A stretch of 64,000 bases of DNA, taken from JAJRQY01 sp965224435. GTDB lineage: Bacteria; Actinomycetota; Acidimicrobiia; Acidimicrobiales; SZUA-35. This document shows, piece after piece, positions 45,974 through 55,414 of the stretch. Under the pieces are notes generated by a model that saw nothing but the letters and a program-made list of their open reading frames with translations, had not been told where the DNA came from and did no database searches. The translations under genes and the position numbers were made by a program. Position 1 is the stretch's first letter. Every line of letters starts with the position of its first letter. The stretch spans positions 1,240,001 through 1,304,000 of the forward strand of contig OZ245048.1 of assembly GCA_965224435.1 (NCBI GenBank), read 5' to 3'.

Positions 45974-47244
45974 ATCAGGTCGGCGACCACGGTGGCGGCT
46001 CGCTCGGCGGCACGCTGCACCATGCTTCGTTCGGCCCACCATTCGGGATCAACGTCCTTGCTGTGAGCCAGATCGTCTTGGAAGTGTTGGTCCAGTTTGG
46101 CCACCACTGCTTCGTCGAAGATGACCAGGTTGACCTCTTCGTCGTACTGGAATGAGCGCTGGTTGATGTTGGCCGAGCCAACGCTGGCCACCTCACCGTC
46201 AACGGTCAGAATCTTGGCGTGCAACATGGTTCGGTTGTACATCCGGATTGAGATTCCTTCATCCAACAGTTCGCTGAAGCGAGCCTCCCCGACGATTTGC
46301 ACAAACCTCTTGTCGGCGTATTGACCAGGCACCAGAACTTCAATGGTGACCCCGCGGTGAGCTGCTCCAATGAGCAGAGCCGACAACTCATCGTCCGGAT
46401 TGAAGTACGCAGTGGTGATCCGGATGTTGTGTTTGGCCGAGCTGATCAGGATTTCTAGCATGCTGGCAATGTCGTTGCCGCCAGCCTCAGCCGCCCCTGC
46501 AATCACCTGGATAACTGACGATCCCGAGGTGTCATGTTCAGGAAAGTGGTCGAAGAGGGCGTCAATCTCCAGTGGTCCGGTCTCGACCCAGTTGTCAACA
46601 AAGGCCCCCCGGATGCCATCGACCGCTGGCCCGGTAACCCGAAAGTGGGTATCGCGCCACGAGTCGGGGCTGTCGCCATTGCCGGTCCACTCCTGGGCTA
46701 TGCCAACACCACCAGTGAAGCCAATGATCTCATCACAGATCAGGAGCTTGCGATGCGTTCGATGGTTTGCCCTCCGCAGTGGGCTGTCGATTGGCCGGAA
46801 CCAGCGAACGTCGCAGCCGGCTGCACGCATGGCTTTCATCTGTCGTCTTGAAATGTTGCGGCATCCGAGGGCATCCAGCAATACCCGTACCCGCACTCCA
46901 GTCTGGGCCCGTTCGGCCAAGGCGCTTGCGAATTGCTCGGTAATGTCGCCTTGCCAGTAGACGAAGGTGAGAAAGTCAATGCTGCGAGTGGCTGAGCTGA
47001 TCGCTTCCAGCATGGCGCCGAAGATTTCATCGCCGTTGCGCAAGACCTCAACGGTATTGCCCGCTGTAGCCGGAACGCCGAGCAGTCCCTCTAGCCGCCG
47101 CCTCCAGTTGGTCTCGCTCAAAAGAATCCTCGTCGCGTCGCTGGTCTCAGGTGGAAGAACTGGTTGAACCCTAACCCACGCGCCCGTCTCCCGGGAGGTC
47201 CGGTCGACTAACCTGGCAGTCGTGAGCTTCCTGAGTCGAACCAT
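45970..47244 (-). CDS. Phospholipase D / cardiolipin synthase family protein
   Basis: Both HKD motifs are present: HRKLLICDE in the first half and HAKILTVDGEVASVGSANIN in the second. The ~424-residue length matches cardiolipin synthase-like enzymes, which join or hydrolyse phospholipid phosphodiesters. Typical N-terminal membrane helices are missing, so it may be a peripheral or soluble member. Start is uncertain: ATG 47244 or 47298; both overlap the divergent small gene at 47222. Confidence 0.85.
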   Translation of the reverse strand: MVRLRKLTTARLVDRTSRETGAWVRVQPVLPPETSDATRILLSETNWRRRLEGLLGVPATAGNTVEVLRNGDEIFGAMLEAISSATRSIDFLTFVYWQGDITEQFASALAERAQTGVRVRVLLDALGCRNISRRQMKAMRAAGCDVRWFRPIDSPLRRANHRTHRKLLICDEIIGFTGGVGIAQEWTGNGDSPDSWRDTHFRVTGPAVDGIRGAFVDNWVETGPLEIDALFDHFPEHDTSGSSVIQVIAGAAEAGGNDIASMLEILISSAKHNIRITTAYFNPDDELSALLIGAAHRGVTIEVLVPGQYADKRFVQIVGEARFSELLDEGISIRMYNRTMLHAKILTVDGEVASVGSANINQRSFQYDEEVNLVIFDEAVVAKLDQHFQDDLAHSKDVDPEWWAERSMVQRAAERAATVVADLI

Positions 47245-47467
47245 ACGCAAACGCTTCCCAGCTACTGCCAAGTTGGGTGACGTGATGATTGTCGGCAATG
47301 CCGGACTGCGGTTTGCTCATCGCCAAGGCTGGATTGATGACGATATGGCCAAGCGCTTTGGCGCAGCCTCCGGCAGTGGTGGTGCAGGGCTTTCATCGAC
47401 CGAATTGGCACTGATTGCCGGTGCGGCCCTACGACTGGTTGGCCGGGCTCGTTCCAAGAAGGCCTAG
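47222..47467 (+). CDS. Small hypothetical protein
   Basis: The 81-residue protein starts GTG 47222 and has two mildly hydrophobic stretches (LGDVMIVGNAGLRFA and STELALIAGAALRLVG) with basic ends. No family recognised. Its 5' end overlaps, antisense, the possible 5' end of the phospholipase D gene. Confidence 0.5.
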   Translation: MSFLSRTIRKRFPATAKLGDVMIVGNAGLRFAHRQGWIDDDMAKRFGAASGSGGAGLSSTELALIAGAALRLVGRARSKKA

Positions 47468-47477
47468 CACCCCGGCT

Positions 47478-48176
47478 TTAGGGAGCGGAGAGAGTTTGGC
47501 TTAGAGACCGGAGCTGGTCGCCGTTGCTATCGAAGTTCCTCGGAGCAAGCCAGGTGATGTACCCAGGTTCAAGGCCAGCCCAGTCTGCGTCGGTCATGGC
47601 GTACCAGGACGTGTCTCGATTCCGGCCCTTGTAATGGGTGGCCTGACGGAACGTGCCCTCGTATTGGAAGCCAAGCCGGAGTGCAGAGGCACGTGACGGC
47701 GCATTCAGGTCGTCGCACTTCCACTCACAGCGCCGGTAACCAAGATCGAAGCAGTACTTGATCATCAGGTAGATGGCCTCGGTGGCCGCTGTTGTTCGCT
47801 GTAGGGAAGGGGCGAAGGTGATGGAGCCAATCTCGATCGCTCCGGCCGATTGATCAATTCGCAGGTAGGAGGCGAAACCAGCTGGTCTTTCATCAACCAG
47901 GATGCAGTAGGGCAGCCAATCGGGTAGAGCAGCGATGTCGTCGATGGCCGTAGCCAGCTGCTCAGTAGAGGCAAATGGTCCGAAACCCATATAGGTCCAG
48001 AGTGAACCATCTGCTTGAGAAAAGGCGGCGAAGAGGGCCTCGGCGTGGATGCTGCTGTCCAGTGCCACCAGCCTGACGCTTCGGCCGATCAGATCATCAG
48101 AAGATGGAAAATCGGGCCTGGACCAGCCCTGCAAATCTGCTCCGACTGGTTGCCCAAACTCATTCTGAACGCTCAT
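47478..48176 (-). CDS. GNAT-family acetyltransferase (RimJ/RimL-like)
   Basis: The 232-residue protein has the RimJ/L-type layout: the first strand VRLVALDSSIHAEALFAAF, the acceptor loop IEIGSITFAPSLQRTTAATE with the acetyl-CoA pyrophosphate-binding region, and SRASALRLGFQYEGTFRQAT. Such enzymes acetylate N-termini, antibiotics or small amines; substrate unknown. Also common as a stand-alone gene of the 'YdaF-like' kind. Confidence 0.85.
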   Translation of the reverse strand: MSVQNEFGQPVGADLQGWSRPDFPSSDDLIGRSVRLVALDSSIHAEALFAAFSQADGSLWTYMGFGPFASTEQLATAIDDIAALPDWLPYCILVDERPAGFASYLRIDQSAGAIEIGSITFAPSLQRTTAATEAIYLMIKYCFDLGYRRCEWKCDDLNAPSRASALRLGFQYEGTFRQATHYKGRNRDTSWYAMTDADWAGLEPGYITWLAPRNFDSNGDQLRSLSQTLSAP

Positions 48177-48227
48177 GGTCGGGAGGCTAGCAATGATGGT
48201 GTGACTCAGCGATCTCGTTGGCTCGAT

Positions 48228-49247
48228 CTATGCAATCAGCTCGGTCACGATCGAGCCGAAGACCTCAAGCGCATGATCCACATCCTCGATGCTGATGTCC
48301 AGGTGGCAGACCAACCTCATAGGTGAGCCAGCAAAGACCAGGATGTGCTCTGCCGCCAGCTTCTCGGCCAATACCGCTGGGTCGAGGCCCTCAAAGCTGA
48401 CGAATTGCATATTGGTGTGAGGACCATCAACGGAGACACCGGGCAGCTTGGCTAGGCCCTCGGCCAGACGAACAGCGTTGGCATGGTCATCGGCCAATCG
48501 ATCAATATTGTTGCTCAGGGCATAGCTTCCGGCTGCAGCCAGGATGCCAGCTTGGCGCATACCGCCGCCGACCATCTTGCGCCAGCGTCGAGCCTCGTCA
48601 ACCAGATCCTGACGACCGACCAAGACCGACCCGACGGGTGCGCCAAGGCCCTTGGACAGGCAGACCGAAACGGTGTCGAACCCAGCTGCGGTTTCAGCCG
48701 GTGTCTGGTCACCAGCCACAGCGGCGTTCCACATGCGGGCCCCGTCCAGGTGGAGAGCAAGGTTGTTCTCGCTGGCCAGGGCTTGAGCATCGGCCACATA
48801 GCTGGTGGGCAGGACCTTGCCGTCATGGGTGTTCTCCAGGCAGAGCAGCTTGGAGTGGGCGAAGTGATGCATGCTTGGCTGCCGCTTGATGGCCGTGTCA
48901 AGCACCTCCAGGCTAAACATGCCGTTCTTGTCCAGCATGACGGGTTGAGGCTGCACGCTGCCAAGCACGGCGGCGCCGCCAGCTTCAAACAAGTAGGCGT
49001 GGGCTTGTTGGCCGACCAGGTATTCATCACCACGCTGGCAGTGAGCCAGAATGGCCAGAAGGTTGGACTGGGTGCCACTGGATACGTAGAGGCCAGCGTC
49101 CTTGCCTAGCAGTTCGGCTGCTTGTGTTTCTAAGGCATTGATCGTCGGGTCCTCGCCGTATACATCGTCGCCAACCTCGGCTTCGGCCATGACTGAGCGC
49201 ATGGACTGGGAGGGTTTGGTGACGGTGTCGCTGCGGAAATCGATCAT
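48228..49247 (-). CDS. ltaE: Low-specificity L-threonine aldolase
   Basis: The PLP enzyme splits threonine to glycine and acetaldehyde. The 339-residue protein has IDFRSDTVTKPSQSMR at the start, HLDGARMWNAAV and the PLP-lysine motif CLSKGLGAPVGSVLVG. Glycine produced here could feed one-carbon metabolism, but nothing directly links it to the fdh or corrinoid genes. Confidence 0.92.
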   Translation of the reverse strand: MIDFRSDTVTKPSQSMRSVMAEAEVGDDVYGEDPTINALETQAAELLGKDAGLYVSSGTQSNLLAILAHCQRGDEYLVGQQAHAYLFEAGGAAVLGSVQPQPVMLDKNGMFSLEVLDTAIKRQPSMHHFAHSKLLCLENTHDGKVLPTSYVADAQALASENNLALHLDGARMWNAAVAGDQTPAETAAGFDTVSVCLSKGLGAPVGSVLVGRQDLVDEARRWRKMVGGGMRQAGILAAAGSYALSNNIDRLADDHANAVRLAEGLAKLPGVSVDGPHTNMQFVSFEGLDPAVLAEKLAAEHILVFAGSPMRLVCHLDISIEDVDHALEVFGSIVTELIA

Positions 49248-49310
49248 GCTTGGACCGTATCGCCAGCGGGGTGAGTATTCGGCTACGCGGGCCGTCAGCT
49301 TCGGAGACTG

Positions 49311-49886
49311 TCAGCTTCGCAGCCCGAGCCAGGCAAGATTGGTCATATGGGTGAGAAGTTCGTCTCGGCTCAGGTTGGTCTGTTCGGTGGTGACCCAGAA
49401 TCGAACCATGCCCTCGACCAGTCCGACAACTCCGTGGGCTAAGGCAAGCCGGTCGTCATCATCGAGGCCGCCGATAGCGATGAGGGTCGAGACGGTGGCT
49501 GCCATCTTGGCCTCAAAGCTTCGAGCCCTGGCAGCAAACTCGGGGTCCTCCCGGGTTGAGCCACTCACGATGATGGAGAAGCCGTCTCGATCGGACTCGA
49601 TGAAATCCAGATAGCCAGAAAAGCCAGCCTTCACTTGCTCGAACGGTGACCCGGTTCGGGTTGTCTGGTTGAAGACGGCGACGTCCAGTCGCCGGCCGAT
49701 GTCGCTCAGCACTTCGTTGAATAGATCCCGTTTGGACTCGAAGTGCTGATACAAGACCGGTTTGGTTACGCCTGCATCTACGGCGATCTCGTTCATCGAG
49801 GTGGCATGGAACCCGTTGGCAGCGAAGGCTCGCCTGGCCACGGTCATGAGCTGTTCGCGCCGTTCCTCGCGTGGCAGGCGATTCAC
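49311..49886 (-). CDS. TetR-family transcriptional regulator
   Basis: The 191-residue protein carries the TetR helix-turn-helix ARRAFAANGFHATSMNEIAVDAGVTKPVLYQHF (residues ~17-50) and a divergent C-terminal ligand domain. Its ATG overlaps the stop of the small membrane gene by 4 bp, so the two are co-expressed. Target unknown; it could control its own small leftward group. Confidence 0.9.
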   Translation of the reverse strand: MNRLPREERREQLMTVARRAFAANGFHATSMNEIAVDAGVTKPVLYQHFESKRDLFNEVLSDIGRRLDVAVFNQTTRTGSPFEQVKAGFSGYLDFIESDRDGFSIIVSGSTREDPEFAARARSFEAKMAATVSTLIAIGGLDDDDRLALAHGVVGLVEGMVRFWVTTEQTNLSRDELLTHMTNLAWLGLRS

Positions 49887-50143
49887 CAGCTGTCGTCTCG
49901 GTCAGCTCGATTGGCAGCCTTGACCCCATAGTTGAACACCATGGCCGGGGCCAATAGAAGCGATCCGACGACCAGGAGGATCACAATGATCACCGTCTGA
50001 GCCTGCTTGAACCCCGTGGCAAAACCAATGAAAAAGATGGTGCTGGCCAGAACATACAGGGCCGTTCCCGCTCGCATTCCCTTAGAAACGAGATTGGCGA
50101 TTTTCGCTCGCTTGACTCGTACCGGATCGGCGGATTCATTCAT
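49883..50143 (-). CDS. Small membrane protein
   Basis: About 86 residues with two membrane helices (GTALYVLASTIFFIGFATGF and VIIVILLVVGSLLLAPAMVF) joined by a short loop. No family recognised. The frame extends upstream to 50206, but ATG 50143 (MNESADPVRVK) is a more natural start. Coupled to the TetR gene. Confidence 0.65.
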   Translation of the reverse strand: MNESADPVRVKRAKIANLVSKGMRAGTALYVLASTIFFIGFATGFKQAQTVIIVILLVVGSLLLAPAMVFNYGVKAANRADRDDSW

Positions 50144-50206
50144 GGTGCTTAGCCTGCCCGCAATCACCGCCGATCCAAACCGATTGAAGCAATCAGTCTT
50201 GCCCAA

Positions 50207-50983
50207 TCAGTCTTGTCCACTGTCAGGCTTGCGGGCCAAGACCTTGACGCCCTCTACCAGCCCGACCTCATCGATGTGCTGTTCGATGTCCAGAGTCGCA
50301 GGGTCCATCGCGTCCAGATCAAGCAAATCGAGTTCCGTAGATGCTGGCGGCAATGGGTCCGCAAGCCCGGAACTCGTCAAATCAATTGTGTCTGGCGCGT
50401 CGCCCGTGGGCGGAACACCGTCTTCATCAAGGATCTCGTCGATGCTGATTCCAACTCGACGAGGCAGGAGAAGCAGGTTCATGAAGAGTACAAAGAGCCC
50501 GGCAATCATGATGAGATCACCGAACGAGACGACTTCGTTGACAACAGGAATGGGAATGACGTCGCCCAGGATTGGCAGTGTGGTGTCAACAGTCTCAAGT
50601 TGCCCGACCTGGCCGATTCCGGAAATCCTGTCGGGGTCAACATCAGCATCTGCCTTGCCGGCCTTGATGAGAGCGCTCAGCCGTGTGGGGACATGACCGT
50701 TGAAGACCAGGACCGTCAGGTTGAGGAGTAGGCCGACAGAAACAATGGTCATGCCCTTGAGATGGAGGTTTCGTCCTAACGCAGTGATCAGGAGGAACGA
50801 TCCGATCAGGAGCATGATCGCTCCGCCGCCCCAGCTGAACTGATCGCCAACGGTCTGTAGTACCAGACCAATGATGAGCAGAGGCGTCCACCGCAGTGCC
50901 ATTGTTCGTAGGTTCTCTGGTTTTCCACCGCGAGCGATGCCGACGGCAAGTCCCGCGATGATTGCCAATGGTGTGAGCAACAT
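50207..50983 (-). CDS. DUF5317-like membrane protein
   Basis: The 258-residue protein has about five membrane segments (TPLAIIAGLAVGIARGG, then TPLLIIGLVLQTVG, VSVGLLLNLTVLVFNG and SFGDLIMIAGLFVLFMNLLLL) with NGHVPTRLS and GDVIPIPVVNEVVSFGD between them, the DUF5317 pattern. A ~90-residue acidic Asp/Leu-rich tail follows. Function unknown. Confidence 0.75.
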   Translation of the reverse strand: MLLTPLAIIAGLAVGIARGGKPENLRTMALRWTPLLIIGLVLQTVGDQFSWGGGAIMLLIGSFLLITALGRNLHLKGMTIVSVGLLLNLTVLVFNGHVPTRLSALIKAGKADADVDPDRISGIGQVGQLETVDTTLPILGDVIPIPVVNEVVSFGDLIMIAGLFVLFMNLLLLPRRVGISIDEILDEDGVPPTGDAPDTIDLTSSGLADPLPPASTELDLLDLDAMDPATLDIEQHIDEVGLVEGVKVLARKPDSGQD

Positions 50984-51055
50984 TTCCTAGCCTCCGGGGA
51001 CGATCGTAGTTGGCAGAGCGCCAATGCCGCAGGTCAAACTGATCTTCTGCGCCAT

Positions 51056-51733
51056 TTAGTTTGTTGAATCGATCCAGCAGACCACATCACGTCGGCCTCG
51101 TATCCAGATTCCTTCGGTGGGGACGAATTCCTTCGCCACTAGTTCTGATTGAGAATAGGGCTCGCCAAAAGCCTGCTCGAATTCCTGGAGGCATAGACGT
51201 GCTGCTGCTCGACGGACCTCGCGGTCCCCGGGCCAAGGAGTGTTGACCAGGGAGTTGCCAGTGTCCACGCCCGCCGGATCGCACTCGGTGGCGATGAGAA
51301 GGAATCGAGCCAGATCATCAGTAGCGGGGTTCTGCTGGAGGCAGAACGAAGCGAAGACCTTGCCTTCGTTCGTGCCAGAGCAGTCGACCTCAGCCACGAT
51401 TGTCGGACTGGGAATGGTCGTCGCCGGATCCCCCAAAGTTTGGGGTGTCGTTTCGGCGGTAGCTGGTGTTGTTTCCGTTGGCGGCTCAGTCGTTGTCGTT
51501 GTTGTCTCCACGAGCTCCGGTAGCTCAGCCCAGCAGGTATCCACATCAAGGTCGAGATTCGGGGTGAGCGCCAACATCAGTGGGGCCACCGTGGTTGTGC
51601 TTCCCCCTTCGGCAAGAGTGGAGCCAGAGCCATCGGGGGACGATTCCTCTGAAGACGTGCAACTGGAGCCAACGATCAGGATGACCGCCAAGAGCATCGG
51701 ACGGCCCTTGAACCAGTGGCGAGAAGATTTCAC
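51056..51733 (-). CDS. Predicted lipoprotein with Thr/Pro-rich linker
   Basis: GTG 51733 gives MKSSRHWFKGRPMLLAVILI ending in VGSSC, a lipoprotein signal. A Thr/Pro-rich stretch separates two Cys-containing segments (VDTCWAELPELVE and DVVCWIDST at the end); the middle has CSGTNEGKVFASFC. This CW..CWID pattern resembles septum-formation-type extracellular domains (inference). The frame extends upstream to 51976 but those residues look non-coding. It is 113 bp after the sortase gene. Confidence 0.65.
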   Translation of the reverse strand: MKSSRHWFKGRPMLLAVILIVGSSCTSSEESSPDGSGSTLAEGGSTTTVAPLMLALTPNLDLDVDTCWAELPELVETTTTTTEPPTETTPATAETTPQTLGDPATTIPSPTIVAEVDCSGTNEGKVFASFCLQQNPATDDLARFLLIATECDPAGVDTGNSLVNTPWPGDREVRRAAARLCLQEFEQAFGEPYSQSELVAKEFVPTEGIWIRGRRDVVCWIDSTN

Positions 51734-51845
51734 TGGCACAGTATGGCCCGACAACGTCGGACGTAGTCGCCAAATCTGGGGTGAACTTGATGGCTGCCCT
51801 GGCCAGCTTCGCGCTGCGAGAATCCGATCAGAGCTGAGAATCCGA

Positions 51846-52949
51846 TCAGAGAGCGGGAAGCAGTCGATCGAGGTGGCTAAAGCAGACAAAGAGCGCCACG
51901 AGAAACCCTGGAGTGGCCAAGGCGTAAGAAGGCCACCGTTTCCAGACCCGACCAAGGCCAATGGCCACCGCTGCAACCAAGGCCGTGACTAGCCCCCACA
52001 AGATGGTCGGGGTTCGTTCGGCGTAGTTCCAACCGAGTGCCTCATCGAGTGCGTTTTCCTCGATCCCAATGACGTTTCCTTCGTCCAGCGCAAGCTCGTC
52101 AATGGCATCAGTTTCATCACCGGCTGCAGCTGGATCGGGAACCGTGGTCGGCAGCAGGGGAGCGGGTTCTTCCACCAACAAGGCCGTCACCACGATTCGC
52201 TGTCGTGCGGAATACTTTGGATGACAGGCCGTCAAGGTCAAGCGGTTGTCGCCGAAGTCTTGGAGGATCTCGACCTGGTTTGGGCTGACGATGAAATGAC
52301 CGATCTCGTCGCCCTCATCGTTGGGCTGGGGCATGACTTCGTAGACGAAGTTGCCCTGCAAGGTGGTTACCAGGATTTCATCACCAGGTTCTAAGAGATC
52401 AAGGTCTCCGAAGGGTGAACCATAGGTTGTTCGGTGTCCGGCGATGGCTGCGTTTCCTGGTTGGCCGGGTAGGGGAGAGGTTGAGTAGTGGCCGGGCCCT
52501 TTTCTAAGGTCGGGCCGTGCAACCCCTTCGACGATGTGGCGAGACATATCGATGGCCGGGATATTGATGCTGCCCATGACCGCACCCTGGTCGGCGGTCA
52601 GCAAGGCAACCAGTGCTGGATCGATGTCGTCGGCGGAGTCTTGAGGAGCAGCGATGACAGGATTATCAGAGTCAGTGTTCTCAGATGGATCTGTGCTAAC
52701 TGGCTCAGCGTCATTTGTTGGTGTTGTCGTCGTTGATGAGTCAGCGGGATCAGTTTCATCCAACTCTTCGGTTAACTCCTGAATCGAGGCCAGTTGTTCT
52801 TCGAAGTCGCTCTCCAAGGAGTCTTGGGCGCGCGTCTCTTGCAGACCCGTTCCCCAGAGCTGAAATCCGGCGAAAGCGAGGGTCAGCATGCCCATGGCAA
52901 TGAGTGTGCGACCAATGCCGCCGATGACGGCGGCTGTGCGATGTGTCAT
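51846..52949 (-). CDS. Class E-like sortase with C-terminal membrane helices
   Basis: Sortases attach proteins to the cell wall. The 367-residue protein has an N-terminal membrane helix (residues ~8-30), a ~90-residue acidic spacer, and a catalytic core with His172 (AIAGHRTTYG), Cys242 (LTLTACHPKY) and Arg249 or 251. The TLTAC motif is that of class E. Two further helices form the C-terminus (ILWGLVTALVAAVAIGLG and ALATPGFLVALFVCF). No LPxTG/LAxTG substrate is visible in the window. ATG 52949 is chosen over an upstream start at 53057. It is divergent from ccmA. Confidence 0.88.
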   Translation of the reverse strand: MTHRTAAVIGGIGRTLIAMGMLTLAFAGFQLWGTGLQETRAQDSLESDFEEQLASIQELTEELDETDPADSSTTTTPTNDAEPVSTDPSENTDSDNPVIAAPQDSADDIDPALVALLTADQGAVMGSINIPAIDMSRHIVEGVARPDLRKGPGHYSTSPLPGQPGNAAIAGHRTTYGSPFGDLDLLEPGDEILVTTLQGNFVYEVMPQPNDEGDEIGHFIVSPNQVEILQDFGDNRLTLTACHPKYSARQRIVVTALLVEEPAPLLPTTVPDPAAAGDETDAIDELALDEGNVIGIEENALDEALGWNYAERTPTILWGLVTALVAAVAIGLGRVWKRWPSYALATPGFLVALFVCFSHLDRLLPAL

Positions 52950-53091
52950 AGCCCTAAACCCAACTCTGCCTTCTTCGTTCCAGTCGATGACGGGAATCGA
53001 ACTCAAAAATGCATACGCCCCGAATCCTAGAGGCCCAGAAAGAACCATGGGGTGCACCCATTTGTTCCATCGGCTCTAAAGTTCTAAAGCT

Positions 53092-53847
53092 GTGCCAAAT
53101 CCGAGCAATATCTCAAATGGCGATCCTTCAGGTGCCAGCGACGTCGATCATGTCGCTTCGGGAGCGAGCGCGCCCATTGTCGAGTTGAATGAAGCTGTCA
53201 GTCTCATCGGCCAATTTCCGGCCTTGGCTGGAGTGAACCTCATTGTCCGGCCCGGGGAGGTCGTCCTCGTCCGTGGACCAAACGGAGCGGGCAAGTCAAC
53301 CCTGCTTCGCTTGTGCTCGGGGCTGGCATCACTTACCAGTGGTGCAGGTCGGGTACTTGGGTACGACATTTCTGATCGCTCGGGTCGTCGAGCGGTTCGT
53401 CGAGAAGTCGGTCTGCTTGGGCATTCCACCTCGCTCTATGACGAATTGACGGTCGAGCAGAACATTCACTTCTGGGTTGGTGCGAACCGATCTGATGAGG
53501 CCATGATCGAGCCGGTGATGAGTCGCTTTGGTCTGGATGGCCGGCTCCGTTCTGTTCACGTCGCCGGATTGTCGGCGGGTCAGCGACGCCGCACGGCCAT
53601 GGCCATTGTGGTTTGTCGGAGGCCATCGTTGTGGCTCCTTGATGAGCCCCATTCCGGACTGGACGAAGAAGGCCGAACCCTGGTTGATGACCTGGTCGTG
53701 CAGGCCGCTCAATCGGGGGCCACAGTCCTGATTGCCTCCCACGAGGTCGACCGGGTCAGCGAACTTGCTGCTCGGACCGTAGTGATTGCCGGTGGCCGGG
53801 TTCATGAAGATGCAGCCAGTCAGTCTGGAGGCCCCGATGCTTCGTGA
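53092..53847 (+). CDS. ccmA: Heme exporter ATPase CcmA
   Basis: CcmA is the ATPase of the CcmABC complex that releases holo-CcmE during cytochrome c maturation. The 251-residue protein has Walker A GPNGAGKSTLLRLC, signature LSAGQRRRTAMA, Walker B LWLLDEPHSGLD and the switch ASHEVD. The N-terminal ~25 residues are not typical. Starts at GTG 53092; its end overlaps ccmB by 11 bp. First gene of the ccm operon. Confidence 0.93.
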   Translation: MPNPSNISNGDPSGASDVDHVASGASAPIVELNEAVSLIGQFPALAGVNLIVRPGEVVLVRGPNGAGKSTLLRLCSGLASLTSGAGRVLGYDISDRSGRRAVRREVGLLGHSTSLYDELTVEQNIHFWVGANRSDEAMIEPVMSRFGLDGRLRSVHVAGLSAGQRRRTAMAIVVCRRPSLWLLDEPHSGLDEEGRTLVDDLVVQAAQSGATVLIASHEVDRVSELAARTVVIAGGRVHEDAASQSGGPDAS

Positions 53848-54529
53848 CGCCCGTCTGATCGCAGGCAAGGATCTGCGAATTGAGTGGTCCTCGAAGGTGC
53901 TGACCGGACAGGTCTTGCCTTTCGGGTTTCTGGTTCTCATCTTGTTCGGATTCGGGATCTCTCCCGAGCGGATTGTGCAGGGCAAGGACGGCCGTTCGGT
54001 ACTGGAGGACGTCTCGCCGGCCCTGTTCTGGTTGGCTGTCTTGTTCTCTGCTCTCCTCGCCCTTGGCCGGTCGTTCGCCATCGAAGCTGCAGACGGAAAC
54101 CTCGATGCCCTCCAGTTGGCTGGCCTTGACCCGGCCGGAGTCTTCCTTGGCAAGACTGCCGCTGTTGCCGTTGAACTCGCGGTGCTGGAAGTGGTGGTCG
54201 GTGCCGGAGCGTTGCTGCTCTATGGAGCCACGGTGAGCCACTGGCTTCTGCTGATTGTGGTGTTGCTCACCACGACGCTGGCGCTGTCCGGCGCCGGTAT
54301 CCTGTACGCGGCGTTGGGAGCCGGGTTGCGGGTACGAGACACGCTCGTTCCACTTCTTGTTCTTCCAGTGCTAGCTCCTGTCTTACTCGGGGCTACTCGT
54401 GCGACGGAAGCTGCCCTGTTTGGGGTAGCCGCCGATGGGTGGCCATGGGCTGGTTTCTTAGGGGCTTTCTCGCTTCTTTACCTCGGAGCGGGCATCCTTC
54501 TCTTTGGCGCTCTATTGGAAGAATCGTGA
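53837..54529 (+). CDS. ccmB: Heme exporter membrane subunit CcmB
   Basis: The 230-residue protein has six membrane segments and begins LRDARLIAGKDLRIEW like other CcmB proteins. Internal stretches such as FWLAVLFSALLALGRSFA and the LDALQLAGLDPAGVFLGK segment fit the family. With CcmA it forms an ABC unit whose transport role remains debated. ATG 53837 is preferred to an upstream ATG at 53786 inside ccmA. Confidence 0.9.
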   Translation: MLRDARLIAGKDLRIEWSSKVLTGQVLPFGFLVLILFGFGISPERIVQGKDGRSVLEDVSPALFWLAVLFSALLALGRSFAIEAADGNLDALQLAGLDPAGVFLGKTAAVAVELAVLEVVVGAGALLLYGATVSHWLLLIVVLLTTTLALSGAGILYAALGAGLRVRDTLVPLLVLPVLAPVLLGATRATEAALFGVAADGWPWAGFLGAFSLLYLGAGILLFGALLEES

Positions 54530-54565
54530 GACTGAGCATGGGTTCGCTCCAGAATTGTTTGGGTC

Positions 54566-55414
54566 ATGACTGCTGATCAACTTGCTGGTGGACCACCATC
54601 GGAACTGGCTGCCGACGATCGTGTTCCGGGGAGCAAGGAAGCAATCTTGACGACCGGCTCAGGAGCGACTCGCGTCATTGGCATCATCGCCCTTCTTTCG
54701 ACCGCAGCCATGCTGGCCTTTGGGTTACTGATTTCTCCGCCGGACGTGGTTCAGGGCGACTCCGTTCGTTTGTTCTACGTACATGTTCCGGTCGCCACGG
54801 TTGCTCTTTACCTGGCATTCACCATCACTCTGGTTGGCAGCATCATTTACCTCTTCAACGGGTCGACGTTCTGGGATCTGCTGGCCGGAGCGTCAGCTGA
54901 AGTTGGGGTGGTCTTCCTTGGGTTGACGTTGATTACCGGAATGATTTGGGGCCGTCCAACCTGGGGCAGTTACTGGGAGTGGGACCCACGCCTGACGTCA
55001 ACTGCGGTCTCCTTTGTGCTCTACCTTGGCTATCTGGCAGTGCGCAACCTGGACATGGATCCGGCCGCTCGTTCTCGTCGTGCTGCGGTGCTCGGCATCG
55101 TTGGCTCCGCCAATACCATCATCGTCAAATTCTCCGTGACCTGGTGGCGCAGCCTGCATCAAGGTTCGACCCTCAAGCCGTTGGACATGCAGATTGAGGG
55201 CTTGATGTGGTTCTCGTTCTTCCTGGGATCGGTCGCCATGCTCAGTATCTTCGCCTGGCTGGTGTTGCATCGGTTCCGTTTGGCCTGGCTACAGCATCGG
55301 GTTGACACCCACCGGCTGGAGTCGGCGTTGCGTGAGCGTCGCCGCGAGGGCGAGGCTGGTGCGGGACGGACTCAGTCTGAACCAGGCGGCAATCTTGCGA
55401 CGGGCGGCGCCTGA
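54566..55414 (+). CDS. ccmC: Heme-handling protein CcmC
   Basis: CcmC presents heme to CcmE. The 282-residue protein has six membrane helices, the tryptophan-rich WGSYWEWDPRLTS loop and the axial His region VRLFYVHVPVATVALYL. A long, charged C-terminal tail (Arg/Glu/Gly) follows the last helix. TGA and the ccmD ATG overlap (ATGA). Confidence 0.93.
   Translation: MTADQLAGGPPSELAADDRVPGSKEAILTTGSGATRVIGIIALLSTAAMLAFGLLISPPDVVQGDSVRLFYVHVPVATVALYLAFTITLVGSIIYLFNGSTFWDLLAGASAEVGVVFLGLTLITGMIWGRPTWGSYWEWDPRLTSTAVSFVLYLGYLAVRNLDMDPAARSRRAAVLGIVGSANTIIVKFSVTWWRSLHQGSTLKPLDMQIEGLMWFSFFLGSVAMLSIFAWLVLHRFRLAWLQHRVDTHRLESALRERRREGEAGAGRTQSEPGGNLATGGA

Noticed and set aside
52960..53050. tRNA-like T-loop text (gttcgattcccgtc on the minus strand)
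   Set aside because: The flanking bases do not form a T stem or acceptor stem, so no tRNA can be drawn.
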